Origin: CAZIUL01 sp964542475
Lineage (GTDB): Bacteria > Planctomycetota > B15-G4 > CAYZWU01
DNA length: 64,000 nt
Direction: 5' to 3'
Assembly: GCA_964542475.1 (NCBI GenBank)
Contig: CAZIUL010000001.1
Location: 1-64,000, forward strand
The notes beneath the pieces were generated by a model. The model searched no databases and was not told the origin of the DNA. It saw only the letters and a list, made by a program, of their open reading frames with translations. Shown in pieces: positions 28,554 through 37,542 of this stretch; the first letter of the stretch is position 1; each line of letters opens with the position of its first letter. Position numbers and translations under genes: made by a program.

Positions 28554-28561
28554 AATGAGCT

Positions 28562-29104
28562 TCACTCGCTGACCTGGTAGAGGAGCCCATCCTCCAGGCT
28601 ATAAAACAGCGGTGCCACCTGTATTTTCGGATACTGTTTCTTCAGGCGCCGGGCTTCCCACCACACGAACTCGATGGCATCTCCAACCTCGGATTGCGCT
28701 GCAAAAGCTTTGAAGTGATCTTCGGCATCTTGTTTATTCCAGCCCCCATTCTCAACCAGTCCCTGGATGAACTTTTCTTTCTTGGATGACAGCCCGACCA
28801 TGCCGCAATGGTCATGCCCGATTAGGCAAATTGACCGTATACCCGCGATGGCCACGGCAAAAGAAACATAGAACTCAAGGCGCTTTAAGTTGGCACCTCC
28901 GGTACGGATGATGTATGCGAAGTTGGCAGGGATATGGAGCTTCTTACGGTGGTCCATGCACATTCCAATGAGCAGCTCAGCTTGAGTGGAATCATCATCA
29001 GGTTTTTCAAGGTTGTGGTAAGCGAACAAATCGCCGATTGGTGTTCCCTGGTATTCAGGGAGGATGTCTTGCTGTTTGTTTACAGGTAGAGTTTTAAACT
29101 TCAT
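28562..29104 (-). CDS. Beta-carbonic anhydrase-like protein
   Basis: A 180-residue cytoplasmic protein of the beta-carbonic anhydrase fold (CO2 to bicarbonate). Putative zinc ligands are Cys49 in the GMCMDHR motif, which also holds the Asp-Arg dyad, and the His and Cys of IGHDHCGM about 50 residues later. The N- and C-terminal parts diverge from classical enzymes, so this may be one of the carbonic-anhydrase-like subgroups. GGAGG lies 9 bases before the ATG. The downstream region carries a degraded SEC-C tail copied from the next gene upstream. A 228-base spacer separates it from the anSME gene, in the same direction. Confidence 0.85.
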   Translation of the reverse strand: MKFKTLPVNKQQDILPEYQGTPIGDLFAYHNLEKPDDDSTQAELLIGMCMDHRKKLHIPANFAYIIRTGGANLKRLEFYVSFAVAIAGIRSICLIGHDHCGMVGLSSKKEKFIQGLVENGGWNKQDAEDHFKAFAAQSEVGDAIEFVWWEARRLKKQYPKIQVAPLFYSLEDGLLYQVSE

Positions 29105-29332
29105 CGTCCTAAACCTCCGTTAAGGCCGGCAAGAAGCTGACAGACAGCGATAAAAACCTCAAATGGGTCCTCAAACGCGGAGCTGCTTTTACCGGGTGGC
29201 ATCAAACATTCTCTCTCATCACAAGGTCAAATCTACGTGCTTGCCTGTGTATCGAAACGCCGTTTACAAAAAAGACCGGCATCGGCTCATTCAGGTCGTC
29301 TTGTCTGTGAACGGTGCCGACAGCCATCCGGC

Positions 29333-30595
29333 TTATTTCCCGCAGCACCTCTTGAACTTCAGGCCGCTTTTGCAGGGGCAGGGGTCGTTTCGTCCGACCT
29401 TGCCCTGTTGAGCGCGTAGATGCTCCGCACGGGCTCTGGCCTGCTCTTGCTTCTCCATGGCCCGCTGCTCTTTCCACTCTTTTGCGAGCTCTTTCATGCG
29501 GCTGTCAGCATGTTCGAATAGCTGCTGATAAGCTTTGCAGAAGAAGTTCATCTCTTTTGGGCCGGTATTGAAACCGCGGTCCTTGGGGCACCCGCCGCGG
29601 CAATGCACAAGCCATTTGCACTCCTCGCAGCGCGCGGGAAGCTTTGCTTTGGCAGCACCGAACCCGTTTTGCGCGGGAGAGTTCAGCATCTCCGCGAGCC
29701 CGTTTTCCATAATGTTTCCGAGCCTGTTTTCAGGTTCCACAAAGAAATCGCACGAATAGACATCGCCGTTGTGCTCCACCACCACGTAGATCCCGCATTC
29801 CTCGAGCAGGGTGCATTCGGGCGGGGGCATACCAACGTATGTATAGAAAGCGGAGTCGAAGAAACGGATGGAGGTGGTTGGCGCCCCATCCTTGATATCA
29901 GCCTGCCAGAGGTCGAAGAGCTTACAGAGGAAGCCGCCGTACTCTTTTACCGGAACCGAGAAGGCCGCGGGTTTTTTCGGATCCGCGGGATCCTTCTCCA
30001 GGATCGGAATGAACTGCATGTAGGTCAGGCCGAGCTCCTTGTGGAATACGTACGTTTCTTCCGCGAAGCGGACCGAATGATCGTTCACAACGGAAAGAGC
30101 GTTAACCGCCACGCCCGCGTCCAGCATGAGCTTTGCGCTGTCAACCACTTTTGACCAGGTTCCGGAGCCGTCTTTCCTGAAACGGTACCTGTCGTGCAAA
30201 TGCTCCGGCCCGTCGAGCGAGAGTCCAACGAGGAACTGGTACTTTTTGAGGAACTTCGCCCACCTGTCGTTTATCAGTAGACCGTTGGTCTGAAGCCCGT
30301 TTCCGACCGACTGACCCCGGCCCTGTTCCTGCTGGAGCTCGACCGCCTTCTCGAAGAACTCGATCCCCATGAGCGTGGGCTCGCCTCCCTGCCACCCGAA
30401 GGAGAGCTGGGTTTCCGAGCCTTTCATGAACTGTTTGACCATCTCTTCCAGGATTTCAACGCTCATGCGATGAGCCCCGGCTTCAGGAAAGAGCTTGTTT
30501 TTTTTCAGGTAGAAGCAGTAAGTGCAGGACATGTTGCAGTCAGGACCCGCGGGCTTGACCAGGATCGAACCGAGTTGTTTTGGGGCTGGTGTCAC
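29333..30595 (-). CDS. Anaerobic sulfatase maturase-type radical SAM enzyme with SEC-C tail
   Basis: A 420-residue radical SAM/SPASM enzyme that oxidises a Cys or Ser of sulfatases to formylglycine without oxygen. The CNMSCTYCFY cluster motif (CxxxCxxC, Cys20 on) is followed by GGEPTL and further along by the SPASM cysteines (CTLLEECG, CEECKWLVHCRGGCP), as in anSME. A charged helix (about 370-405) leads to a SEC-C zinc motif ending NDPCPCKSGLKFKRCCGK. The start is GTG at 30595 with AGAGG 8 bases upstream. No sulfatase gene is in the window, so the substrate must be elsewhere. This indicates a sulfated-glycan degrader; some relatives mature other peptides. Confidence 0.88.
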   Translation of the reverse strand: MTPAPKQLGSILVKPAGPDCNMSCTYCFYLKKNKLFPEAGAHRMSVEILEEMVKQFMKGSETQLSFGWQGGEPTLMGIEFFEKAVELQQEQGRGQSVGNGLQTNGLLINDRWAKFLKKYQFLVGLSLDGPEHLHDRYRFRKDGSGTWSKVVDSAKLMLDAGVAVNALSVVNDHSVRFAEETYVFHKELGLTYMQFIPILEKDPADPKKPAAFSVPVKEYGGFLCKLFDLWQADIKDGAPTTSIRFFDSAFYTYVGMPPPECTLLEECGIYVVVEHNGDVYSCDFFVEPENRLGNIMENGLAEMLNSPAQNGFGAAKAKLPARCEECKWLVHCRGGCPKDRGFNTGPKEMNFFCKAYQQLFEHADSRMKELAKEWKEQRAMEKQEQARARAEHLRAQQGKVGRNDPCPCKSGLKFKRCCGK

Positions 30596-30688
30596 TTGAC
30601 AAACCTCTATGAAAGTCCCTGCGTACCTGCGGGATAAAGCCCTCGTTCCTTACAGGTGCTCAAGCGAATGTCGGCTTGACGAACCGCC

Positions 30689-31681
30689 TTATTTTGTGCT
30701 CGTCAGCGCCTTTTTCAGGAAGTCAGGAGTGCTGACGGTCTGGGATGTCCACTTGTCATGTTCGATGTTTTTTGCGCTCAAGCCTGTGTGCAGAACCATC
30801 TCCACATGATCTTCGTATACCTTGATCACCTTGAACTGATGCGGGGTTTCTCCCAATGCATCGGTTGAAACAAAGGCGGTGTGGTGTATCCCTCTCAGCA
30901 CCGTTTTTATATTGAAGTTCATGTGAACATGGCCTGTTAGAACCAGCGCAACGTTACCATGTTTTACTAGAAGTTTCTTGACCTTTTCCGCTTCGGGCAT
31001 GAGGCATGGAATGCCCCCCATCTTGAACCCAGTGAGCAATATGGGATCTGCCACGACCGGCCGATGAGTGAAAAAAACAACATGCTTGTTCCTGTTCCGG
31101 GACAGGTCTCTCTCCAGCCATTTCAGCTCTTTATCGTCCGGGTATATTCCCATCATGATAAAGTGCCATCCCTTTACATTAAAAGATCCGCTTCTTTTCT
31201 TGAACACCTTCACGTAGTTGTAAACGCCTTTGGTCTTTTTTGCCTCGTGGTCGCCCTGGCAGGCATGGTAGGGGCACTTCAGTTTATCGAGTATCCTCTT
31301 GCTTTTTATCAGGTCGGTCAGATTGCCGTTGTCCGTTATGTCCCCCGTATGGATCACAAAATCGGGCTTGATCTTTTCATTGATATGCCTGACCGCACCT
31401 TCGAGTATCTGAAAAGAGTTAGCCAGATCTTTCCAGTGAATAAGCTTTATATACCCGAACTTGCCAAAAGGATCCCCGGGTGGTTTTTCGCGGTTGGCCT
31501 TTGTCGTGAGGCAATGCGTATCCGTCAGATGAACGAAGGTAAAAATGGGCCCAGCATTCTCAGCCGCATTCTCATCCCCGGCTTGTTTGTGCGGTTCAGC
31601 ATCAGCATTGAAAGGCGCTAGGAACAGGGCCACCAAGATCACCAAAGCTGATACCGTGTTTGTTCCTTTTGCAGAGCCCAT
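30689..31681 (-). CDS. Exported calcineurin-like metallophosphoesterase
   Basis: A 330-residue protein with a signal peptide (residues 1-28). All signature blocks of the metallophosphoesterase fold are present in order: HLTDTHC, HTGDITD, GDHE, FTHRP and LTGHVHMN, providing the two-metal site. GAGGA lies 6 bases before the ATG. It is upstream of anSME in the same direction, with a gap of 93 bases, possibly co-transcribed. Exported members hydrolyse phosphate esters of nucleotides, sugars or glycans; the substrate is unknown. Confidence 0.88.
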   Translation of the reverse strand: MGSAKGTNTVSALVILVALFLAPFNADAEPHKQAGDENAAENAGPIFTFVHLTDTHCLTTKANREKPPGDPFGKFGYIKLIHWKDLANSFQILEGAVRHINEKIKPDFVIHTGDITDNGNLTDLIKSKRILDKLKCPYHACQGDHEAKKTKGVYNYVKVFKKRSGSFNVKGWHFIMMGIYPDDKELKWLERDLSRNRNKHVVFFTHRPVVADPILLTGFKMGGIPCLMPEAEKVKKLLVKHGNVALVLTGHVHMNFNIKTVLRGIHHTAFVSTDALGETPHQFKVIKVYEDHVEMVLHTGLSAKNIEHDKWTSQTVSTPDFLKKALTSTK

Positions 31682-31730
31682 CCGCTTTCCTCAAGCTGCG
31701 TGGAGAAGCACCGAAGTTCCAAGAACCGCG

Positions 31731-31760
31731 TAACACCTAACCCTGTAACACCTAACCCTT
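31731..31760. repeat. Two-unit 15-bp tandem repeat
   Basis: TAACACCTAACCCTG followed by TAACACCTAACCCTT in the spacer between the metallophosphoesterase and transporter genes. A related sequence (AACACTGAACCCTG plus AACACTG) lies at about 28449-28470, also in a spacer. No function is evident. Confidence 0.6.
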
Positions 31761-31812
31761 ACCGATTCAGCGCGCAAGATTGGGGGTACACATACTTTTC
31801 TCCCGCGCATAT

Positions 31813-33291
31813 TTAACAAGGTACGCTCATGGGCATGCCCATGAGCGGCCAGAGGAACAATGCCGTCAGACCCAATACCACCATGAGAAGGAGACTGGCA
31901 GGTATACCGAACTTGAAGAACTCCCCGCTCGTGAACTGCTTGGAGTCATAGGCGATGGCGTTGGGGGCCGCACCTACCAACAGGAGAAAAGGCATCCCAG
32001 ACACTACCAAGGAGGCGAAAAGCACAACTTCGGGGGCAACTCCCAGGTATGGGGCCATCACGAGGGCTACAGGGAGAGATATGGCGATGGCTGCCACGTT
32101 CATTATGAAGTTGGTCATGAGCATGACGAAAAATGCTATTCCCAGCACAAAAACGATGCAGTTTGCTTCCTTGAACATGGTCAGCCAGTTGATGGCCAGC
32201 CATTCAGCAGCCTTTGTTTCGTAAAGGCAGAAACCGATGCTCATGGCCCCGCCGAAGAGGAGGATGATGTTCCAGGGGATGTTTTCCAGGTCGTTGATAT
32301 CTAGAATTTTGAAAAGGAAGAAGAGAACCGTAGAAACCAGGATTACAGCGCTCTTGTTCATTTCCTCCAGGGCCGGGACGAATGAGCGCAGCGACAAGAC
32401 CAGTATCATGCAGCCAACGATAGCTGCGGCGAAGATTTCTTTTGATGTGACCGGGCCGATCGCGGCATTAAGCTGCTTGGCCTTGTTTCTCAGGCCGGGA
32501 ATGACTTTTTTTTCCGGCTTGCAAAAAACCATGAAAAACCCCCACAGAAGGAAAACCATGACCCAACCTATGGGGAACATATACCAGCTTAGCTCGAAAA
32601 AACGAATTTCCCGTCCCACGATGTCTTTGAAAAAACCGATTGCAACCGCGCCCCGTGCAGCTCCCAGCAGGGTGATGATGCTCCCAGCGCCGGCGACATA
32701 AGCCATACCCATGAAAAGGGCCTTGCCGAACTTTGTGGGCCCGTCGTGCTCGCCATAGAGGGCGTAAATGGCCATCAGAAGAGGGTAGACGGTTGCGGCC
32801 ACCGCGGTGTGAGCCATGAAATGAGTCAATGCTGCTGTCAGTACGAAGCAGCCGAGAAGGATCATGCTGGTCCTCTCTCCAACTATCATCAGCATTTTGT
32901 AGGCCATGCGCCTCGTGAGCCCAGTCTTGGTGAAAACCAGGCCGATCATGATCGAGGCGAAGATGAACATGACAGAGGGGTCCATGAAATCCCTGAATGC
33001 TTCCTCGGGACCTCGGATCAGGAACAGGACCTGCAACACTCCAATGGCCAAGCTGGTTACACCGATCGGTACAACTTCAAAAATCCACCAGATCCCGGCC
33101 AGGAGAAAAACGGCCAAGGCACCCTTCCCTTCCTGGCTCAGAGCGAAATGTGCTCCGGTCGGGTCAACGGCATCCGGCCAAGGCGGGGAAAAATAAACCA
33201 GCACAAAAAGGAAGATCCCTGCAAAGATCGGTAAGAGCCGTTTCCAATCCATCCTGTTGTCAGTGTCATTATTCCTTGGTTCGACACTCAT
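31813..33291 (-). CDS. DASS/SLC13-family Na+/anion symporter
   Basis: A 492-residue integral membrane protein with about 11-12 hydrophobic segments. It shows the divalent anion:sodium symporter layout: an early WWIFEVVPIGVTSLAIG segment, FIFASIMIGLVFTKTGL, LTHFMAHTAVAATVYPL (with the helix-hairpin Ser/Asn-Thr type substrate loops), and a second half with LLFGGAMSIGF, MTNFIMNVAAIAISLP and GAAPNAIAYDS. Substrates of this family are dicarboxylates, citrate or sulfate. The CBS-domain gene lies 77 bases upstream in the same direction and is probably co-transcribed, suggesting nucleotide-sensing control of transport. The ribosome-binding site is weak. Confidence 0.9.
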   Translation of the reverse strand: MSVEPRNNDTDNRMDWKRLLPIFAGIFLFVLVYFSPPWPDAVDPTGAHFALSQEGKGALAVFLLAGIWWIFEVVPIGVTSLAIGVLQVLFLIRGPEEAFRDFMDPSVMFIFASIMIGLVFTKTGLTRRMAYKMLMIVGERTSMILLGCFVLTAALTHFMAHTAVAATVYPLLMAIYALYGEHDGPTKFGKALFMGMAYVAGAGSIITLLGAARGAVAIGFFKDIVGREIRFFELSWYMFPIGWVMVFLLWGFFMVFCKPEKKVIPGLRNKAKQLNAAIGPVTSKEIFAAAIVGCMILVLSLRSFVPALEEMNKSAVILVSTVLFFLFKILDINDLENIPWNIILLFGGAMSIGFCLYETKAAEWLAINWLTMFKEANCIVFVLGIAFFVMLMTNFIMNVAAIAISLPVALVMAPYLGVAPEVVLFASLVVSGMPFLLLVGAAPNAIAYDSKQFTSGEFFKFGIPASLLLMVVLGLTALFLWPLMGMPMSVPC

Positions 33292-33368
33292 GGTTATGGG
33301 GTTCCTTCTAATCCCAGGGGTTTGCGCCTCCGGAAACGAGGCTCTTCTTGATCAGGCTGTCCAACGGA

Positions 33369-33923
33369 TCAAGGTTGGCGGGATTTTATAATATTGCAAA
33401 TTTCGAAGAACACGTCTGAAAGCCGCAGGATGCCCACTACTTTCGAATTTCTTGTCACAAGCAACGATTGGTGATGACCAATGACCAACTGGTGTATGCC
33501 TTCGTCAAGGGACGCATCTTCATCGACATATTCCCCTTCGGCAGGACTATACATGACGTCTTTTACTCTGATATTGGCGGCCTTTCGGCAGAGGTTGTCC
33601 AGCGGTTTTTGCCAAAGACCCTGGCTTTTGATCATGGACCGGATGAAGCTGGCGCTGAAACCGTATCGTATGAGCGATTTGGATTCGACTATTTCATTGT
33701 AGCGAGGCTCCAAAGCCTTGATCAAGTCCCATTGACTCAGCTTGCCCACGGCTTGGCCCTCATCATCCAGCGCCAGCACGGCCCTGTGCGGGTAGCGGTG
33801 GTGATCACTTTTCAGGGCTTTTTCAAATGCGAGAACCGCTTCATAAAGGGTTTCATCCTGGGATACGGTTGCGTAATCCGTGAGAGCAACCATCAGTTTT
33901 TTAACTTTAACCGAATTCACCAC
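33369..33923 (-). CDS. Two-CBS-domain protein
   Basis: A 184-residue soluble protein with two CBS domains (about 5-80 and 112-180). Each ends in the usual V[GV][KI]LS.WDL / VVGILRLSDVF pattern, and the pair forms a Bateman module that binds adenine nucleotides. A helical insertion of about 35 residues separates them. The start is GTG at 33923 with AAAGG upstream. It sits just upstream of the DASS transporter gene, so regulation of that transporter or of its operon is the likely role, although no direct evidence is visible. Confidence 0.85.
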   Translation of the reverse strand: MVNSVKVKKLMVALTDYATVSQDETLYEAVLAFEKALKSDHHRYPHRAVLALDDEGQAVGKLSQWDLIKALEPRYNEIVESKSLIRYGFSASFIRSMIKSQGLWQKPLDNLCRKAANIRVKDVMYSPAEGEYVDEDASLDEGIHQLVIGHHQSLLVTRNSKVVGILRLSDVFFEICNIIKSRQP

Positions 33924-33952
33924 AAGTTACCTTTACAAAAGAAAGTTGTGAT

Positions 33953-34105
33953 CTACCAACCGCGCCTTTTTATGATCTTGTCGATTTCGGCTTTACGAAT
34001 GCGTTCGTTATGTTCGGTTTTTCGTCTGTATGCTTTTTGAATCTTGTCCACCAGGTCTTCAGCCCAAACTGTTTCGCCACAGAATCCTAACCAACTATCA
34101 AACAA
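33953..34105 (-). CDS. Possible small basic protein or gene fragment
   Basis: An open frame of 50 codons from a TTG at 34105 to TAG at 33953. The product is strongly charged and helical at the C-terminus (WAEDLVDKIQKAY, RRKTEHNERIRKAEID, KIIKRRGW), unlike random sequence in this AT-rich spacer. There is no good ribosome-binding site, and the frame is closed by TAG only 7 codons before the TTG. It may be the surviving end of a decayed gene. I do not recognise it. Confidence 0.25.
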   Translation of the reverse strand: MFDSWLGFCGETVWAEDLVDKIQKAYRRKTEHNERIRKAEIDKIIKRRGW

Positions 34106-34816
34106 AAGGTTATCAACGCTTTTCTAACGAGACAGATCAATATGAAACATTATAACACGCTAGTGGTTTAAATCAAAACGATTAACAACGTTATGCTTGC
34201 TTAAAAAAGACCGTTTTACGAAAATAAGGAATAATTAGTCTTTTATAGAGTAGTTAAAAAAACCATTTGCCCCGCAAGATATGTTGATGAAAGTAAACAT
34301 GAAAACCGATCAGCGATCATCAGAAACAGCCGTAACCCCTTATTTAAAACGATGTTTGAGTGTGACCTGACCCCACGAACGGATCCACATTTTAAGTGAG
34401 AGCCAAAACATTCTGGCTCATTGAAATAAAGCCAGAATTCTTTGGCTCGGTCGCTTCGGGTGTCGGCGGTCGATACCCCAATGAGCTGTGCGGTCGATGC
34501 AATAATCCGCTTTTTCACCGTTCATCTGTTCCAGGAGTTTACAGCAGTAACTCAGCATGTGCGGCAGGTGGAACGGACACTTCCAAAGGCTGTAATCAGT
34601 CCTCTGAACCTGTTTTCCATAAACGGTTTCCTTGAATCCTGTACACGCTAGTCTCTGAAGTCCGCGTAACAACAGAAGCATACAGCCTGTGACGCACCCG
34701 TTTCAACCAAGGCCTGGAGAATATCCCTGGAACAGGCGGCTTGTTTTTGGTGAAATCGCCAGTTCCGGGCGGACAGAATGTTGATCAAAAAACTCCAGTT
34801 ACACAAAGCAGACAGG
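34106..34816. other. AT-rich intergenic region before nagA
   Basis: About 700 bases. 34130-34380 is very AT-rich. It contains the inverted repeat described at 34400-34448 and several short frames without ribosome-binding sites or recognisable products. It may hold the nagA promoter or the remains of a decayed element. Confidence 0.45.
34400..34448. repeat. 19-bp inverted repeat (hairpin)
   Basis: GAGCCAAAACATTCTGGCT (34400-34418) and AGCCAGAATTCTTTGGCTC (34430-34448) are inverted copies with two mismatches and an 11-base loop. There is no T-run after it. It may be an old terminator, an operator or the end of a lost mobile element. Confidence 0.55.
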
Positions 34817-35986
34817 ATGAGCAAAACACAAACGATTAACAGGACGAGCTTGATAAAGGGATGCCGGCTCGTCTCACCAGGACGCGACATGCAAGAAGCG
34901 TTCATCGAGATGGAGAACGGGGTCATAACGAAGATCCACGAGTCCTGTCCGCCGCAGCTTCCACCTGCCGAGGATGTTTTCGATGCGCGAGGCCTGACAG
35001 CCATGCCCGGCTTCATCGACATTCATGTTCACGGCGGGGCCGGGTACGATGTGACCGACGGCACGGTTGAGGCGATCGAGCGCATAGGGGAGGCAAAGCT
35101 TGCCCAAGGCGTCACAACGTTTTACCCGACCACGCTGACACTCGAGGAAGAAAAGCTGTCCAAGGCCGCTGAAGCGGTTGCCGTGTACATGCGGGATAAG
35201 CCCCATGCCAGGGCCGGCGGCCTGCACCTGGAGGGGCCGTTCATAAACCCGGCATGCGCGGGCGCGCAGAACCCGGAACATATCCGTCCCCCGGACATGG
35301 ACGAGGTGCTCCGCCTGAACGCCATCGCACCCGTTGCCATAGTAAGCTTTGCCATCGAGGCCGAGGGGGGGATCGATTTCACAAAGGAGCTGAGGAATGC
35401 GGGTATCGTTCCCTCCTGCGGGCATTCCTCGGCTGCGTTTTCAGCGTTCAGGGACGCGAAAAAGGCGGGGCTGAAGCACCTGACTCATTTTTGCAACCAG
35501 TTGAGTCCGCTCGACCACAGGGAGATCGGGCTGGTCGGCGCGGGCCTGCTGGATGAAGATGTGCTCGTGGAGATGATCTGCGACAAGGTTCACCTGTGTC
35601 CTGACATGATCGCCCTTGCTTTCAAGACCATCTCTGCGGATAGGATTCTCCTGGTAACTGATGCGATGTGCGCGACCGGGCTCGGGGATGGAATGTATGA
35701 GCTCGGAGGGCTCGATGTGAAGGTGGAGGCAGGGTGCGCGCGGCTTGTATCGAACGGCTTGCTTGCAGGCAGCACGCTCACCTTCAACAACGCTCTGAAA
35801 AATGTTTACGAGGTTACAGCCCTTCCTTTGATGGAGCTGGTAAAGACGACATCGTGGAACCAGGCAAGATCGCTCGGCCTGGAACATACTGGCAAACTGG
35901 AACAAGGCTATCGAGCGGACATCACAATCCTGGACAGTAGGTTTGATGTGAAGGCTGTTTTTGTCGATGGTGCGCGGCGGATATAG
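34817..35986 (+). CDS. nagA: N-acetylglucosamine-6-phosphate deacetylase
   Basis: Removes acetate from N-acetylglucosamine 6-phosphate, giving glucosamine 6-phosphate for NagB encoded next. The 389-residue amidohydrolase has the metal-binding HVHGG, then GGLHLEGPF, the SCGHSSA histidine, HLTHFCNQLSPL and the catalytic Asp in LVTDAMCATG. The frame is also open from an ATG at 34778. The later ATG (34817) fits the usual N-terminus better, but neither has a strong ribosome-binding site, so the start is uncertain. With nagB and the downstream galactosidase it forms an amino-sugar/galactoside catabolic block. Confidence 0.95.
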   Translation: MSKTQTINRTSLIKGCRLVSPGRDMQEAFIEMENGVITKIHESCPPQLPPAEDVFDARGLTAMPGFIDIHVHGGAGYDVTDGTVEAIERIGEAKLAQGVTTFYPTTLTLEEEKLSKAAEAVAVYMRDKPHARAGGLHLEGPFINPACAGAQNPEHIRPPDMDEVLRLNAIAPVAIVSFAIEAEGGIDFTKELRNAGIVPSCGHSSAAFSAFRDAKKAGLKHLTHFCNQLSPLDHREIGLVGAGLLDEDVLVEMICDKVHLCPDMIALAFKTISADRILLVTDAMCATGLGDGMYELGGLDVKVEAGCARLVSNGLLAGSTLTFNNALKNVYEVTALPLMELVKTTSWNQARSLGLEHTGKLEQGYRADITILDSRFDVKAVFVDGARRI

Positions 35987-36023
35987 GCCGGTGAATAAAA
36001 AACCTGACAATGATATGGCTTCC

Positions 36024-36049
36024 GAACTCTCTTGTCGGACATGCCTGAC
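36024..36049 (+). repeat. Palindromic spacer repeat, copy 2
   Basis: The same 26-base block as at 17638-17663 with three differences. The core GTCGGACATGCCTGAC is two changes from the perfect palindrome GTCGGACATGTCCGAC. It lies about 85 bases before the nagB start. It may be an operator or a dispersed repeat. Confidence 0.5.
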
Positions 36050-36133
36050 CCGTCGGGTTTATCTGACATTTCTTCCCTACACACAACGAAAGGGCTGCAT
36101 ACAAAGCCCGCTCTATGAAAGGACGAGAAATAC

Positions 36134-36916
36134 ATGGAACTGATAGTACAGCCGGATGCTGCGGCTGCCTCGGTTGTGGCGGCGCGGCTTGTTGCCGGCC
36201 TGGTCAGGGATAAGCCGGACGCTGTGCTCGGGCTGGCGACCGGGTCGACCCCGATCGGACTCTACAAGGAGCTGGTCAGGATGCACCAGGATGAAGGGCT
36301 CGATTTCAGCGGTGTGACCACATTCAACCTGGACGAGTACGTGGGGCTCGATCCGGACCACGAACAGTCTTACAGCCGGTTCATGCGCGACAACCTGTTC
36401 AAGGGGATCAATGTGCCGGATGAAAAGATCCACATCCCTGATGGGCTCGCAGAAGACATCCCCGCGTTTTGCCTGGCTTACGAGGAAAGGATCGAAAACG
36501 CCGGGGGTATAGACCTGCAGATCCTCGGAATAGGGTCGGACGGCCACATCGGATTCAATGAACCCACCTCATCGCTTGCTTCGCGCACGCGCATCAAGAC
36601 CATCACAAGGCAGACAATGAAGGACAACGCCAGGTTTTTCGAGCGCGAGGACGATGTTCCGCGCCACGTTATCACAATGGGGGTTGGAACGATATTGAAT
36701 GCGCGCATGTGCCTTCTTATGGCTTTCGGCAGGGGCAAGGCAGCTGCTGTTGCAGGCGCTGTGGAAGGGCCCGTGACCTCCATGATACCGGCATCCGCCC
36801 TGCAGTTTCATCCTGTGGTCAAGTTTTTCATGGACAAGGAAGCGGCATCAGAGCTGAAGCGGGCGGAGTACTACAACTGGGTCTATGATCATAAACCGGA
36901 CTGGCAGGCTTTTTGA
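36134..36916 (+). CDS. nagB: Glucosamine-6-phosphate deaminase
   Basis: Converts glucosamine 6-phosphate to fructose 6-phosphate and ammonia, linking amino sugars to glycolysis (pgi is also in this window). The 260-residue length is typical. The LGLATGSTP phosphate loop, the TFNLDEYVGL segment with the catalytic Asp, LGIGSDGHIGFNEP with the active-site His, and the TMGVGTIL/GRGKA region are intact. AAGGA lies about 10 bases before the ATG. The nitroreductase gene starts 28 bases downstream. Confidence 0.97.
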   Translation: MELIVQPDAAAASVVAARLVAGLVRDKPDAVLGLATGSTPIGLYKELVRMHQDEGLDFSGVTTFNLDEYVGLDPDHEQSYSRFMRDNLFKGINVPDEKIHIPDGLAEDIPAFCLAYEERIENAGGIDLQILGIGSDGHIGFNEPTSSLASRTRIKTITRQTMKDNARFFEREDDVPRHVITMGVGTILNARMCLLMAFGRGKAAAVAGAVEGPVTSMIPASALQFHPVVKFFMDKEAASELKRAEYYNWVYDHKPDWQAF

Positions 36917-36944
36917 TACAGGGATTTGGTTGGGAGATAGTTAC

Positions 36945-37514
36945 ATGCTCAGAGAACTGGTTTCTAGGAACAGGAGCTACAGGCGGTTCTTCGGGGATGA
37001 GAAGGTTTCGCGCGAGACCCTTAAGGAGCTGGTGGACCTGGCAAGGCATTCGGCTTCCGCTGCCAACATGCAGCCGCTCCGGTTCATCCTTTCTCACGAT
37101 CCGGAAAAGAACGGCAGGGTCTTTCCTACTCTGCAGTGGGCAGGGTACCTGAAAGAGTGGCCCGGTCCTGAAGAGGGTGAGAGGCCGTCGGCTTATATCA
37201 TCATCCTTGGGGATACGGATGTGAGCAAAAACTTCTGGTGCGACCACGGGATCGCCGCTCAGAGCATCCTCCTGGGAGCTGTGGAGAAAGGGCTTGGCGG
37301 GTGCATGCTCGGCGCCATAAAGAAGGATCTGCTCAGGGCGGAGCTCGAGATCCCTTCTCAATACGAGATCCTTCTGGTCGTTGCGCTCGGCAGGCCGAAC
37401 GAAACCGTGAAGATCGACGATGTGGGGCCTGACAAAAGCATAAAGTACTGGCGGGATCACGAGGATGTGCACCACGTGCCCAAGCGAATCCTGGATGATC
37501 TCATCCTGGAATAG
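36945..37514 (+). CDS. Nitroreductase-family flavoprotein
   Basis: A 189-residue FMN-dependent reductase. The N-terminal SRNRSYRRF (FMN phosphate-binding arginines), the HSASAANMQPLRF block and the GLGGCMLGAI region (FMN contact) are typical. A frame open further upstream overlaps nagB; the ATG at 36945 has GGAG at 8 bases and matches family N-termini. It sits between nagB and the galactosidase in one probable operon, but its substrate (quinone, nitro compound or other) is not inferable from context. Confidence 0.88.
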   Translation: MLRELVSRNRSYRRFFGDEKVSRETLKELVDLARHSASAANMQPLRFILSHDPEKNGRVFPTLQWAGYLKEWPGPEEGERPSAYIIILGDTDVSKNFWCDHGIAAQSILLGAVEKGLGGCMLGAIKKDLLRAELEIPSQYEILLVVALGRPNETVKIDDVGPDKSIKYWRDHEDVHHVPKRILDDLILE

Positions 37515-37542
37515 CCAATTCGGGGATAAGAAAGGATTAAAA

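Noticed and set aside
31731..31760. Tandem repeat as a CRISPR array or telomere-like sequence
   Set aside because: Only two 15-base units without spacers.
34418..34681. An 87-codon minus-strand frame with several Cys and His, possibly a transposase remnant
   Set aside because: No ribosome-binding site, no zinc-finger spacing and no recognisable transposase motif.
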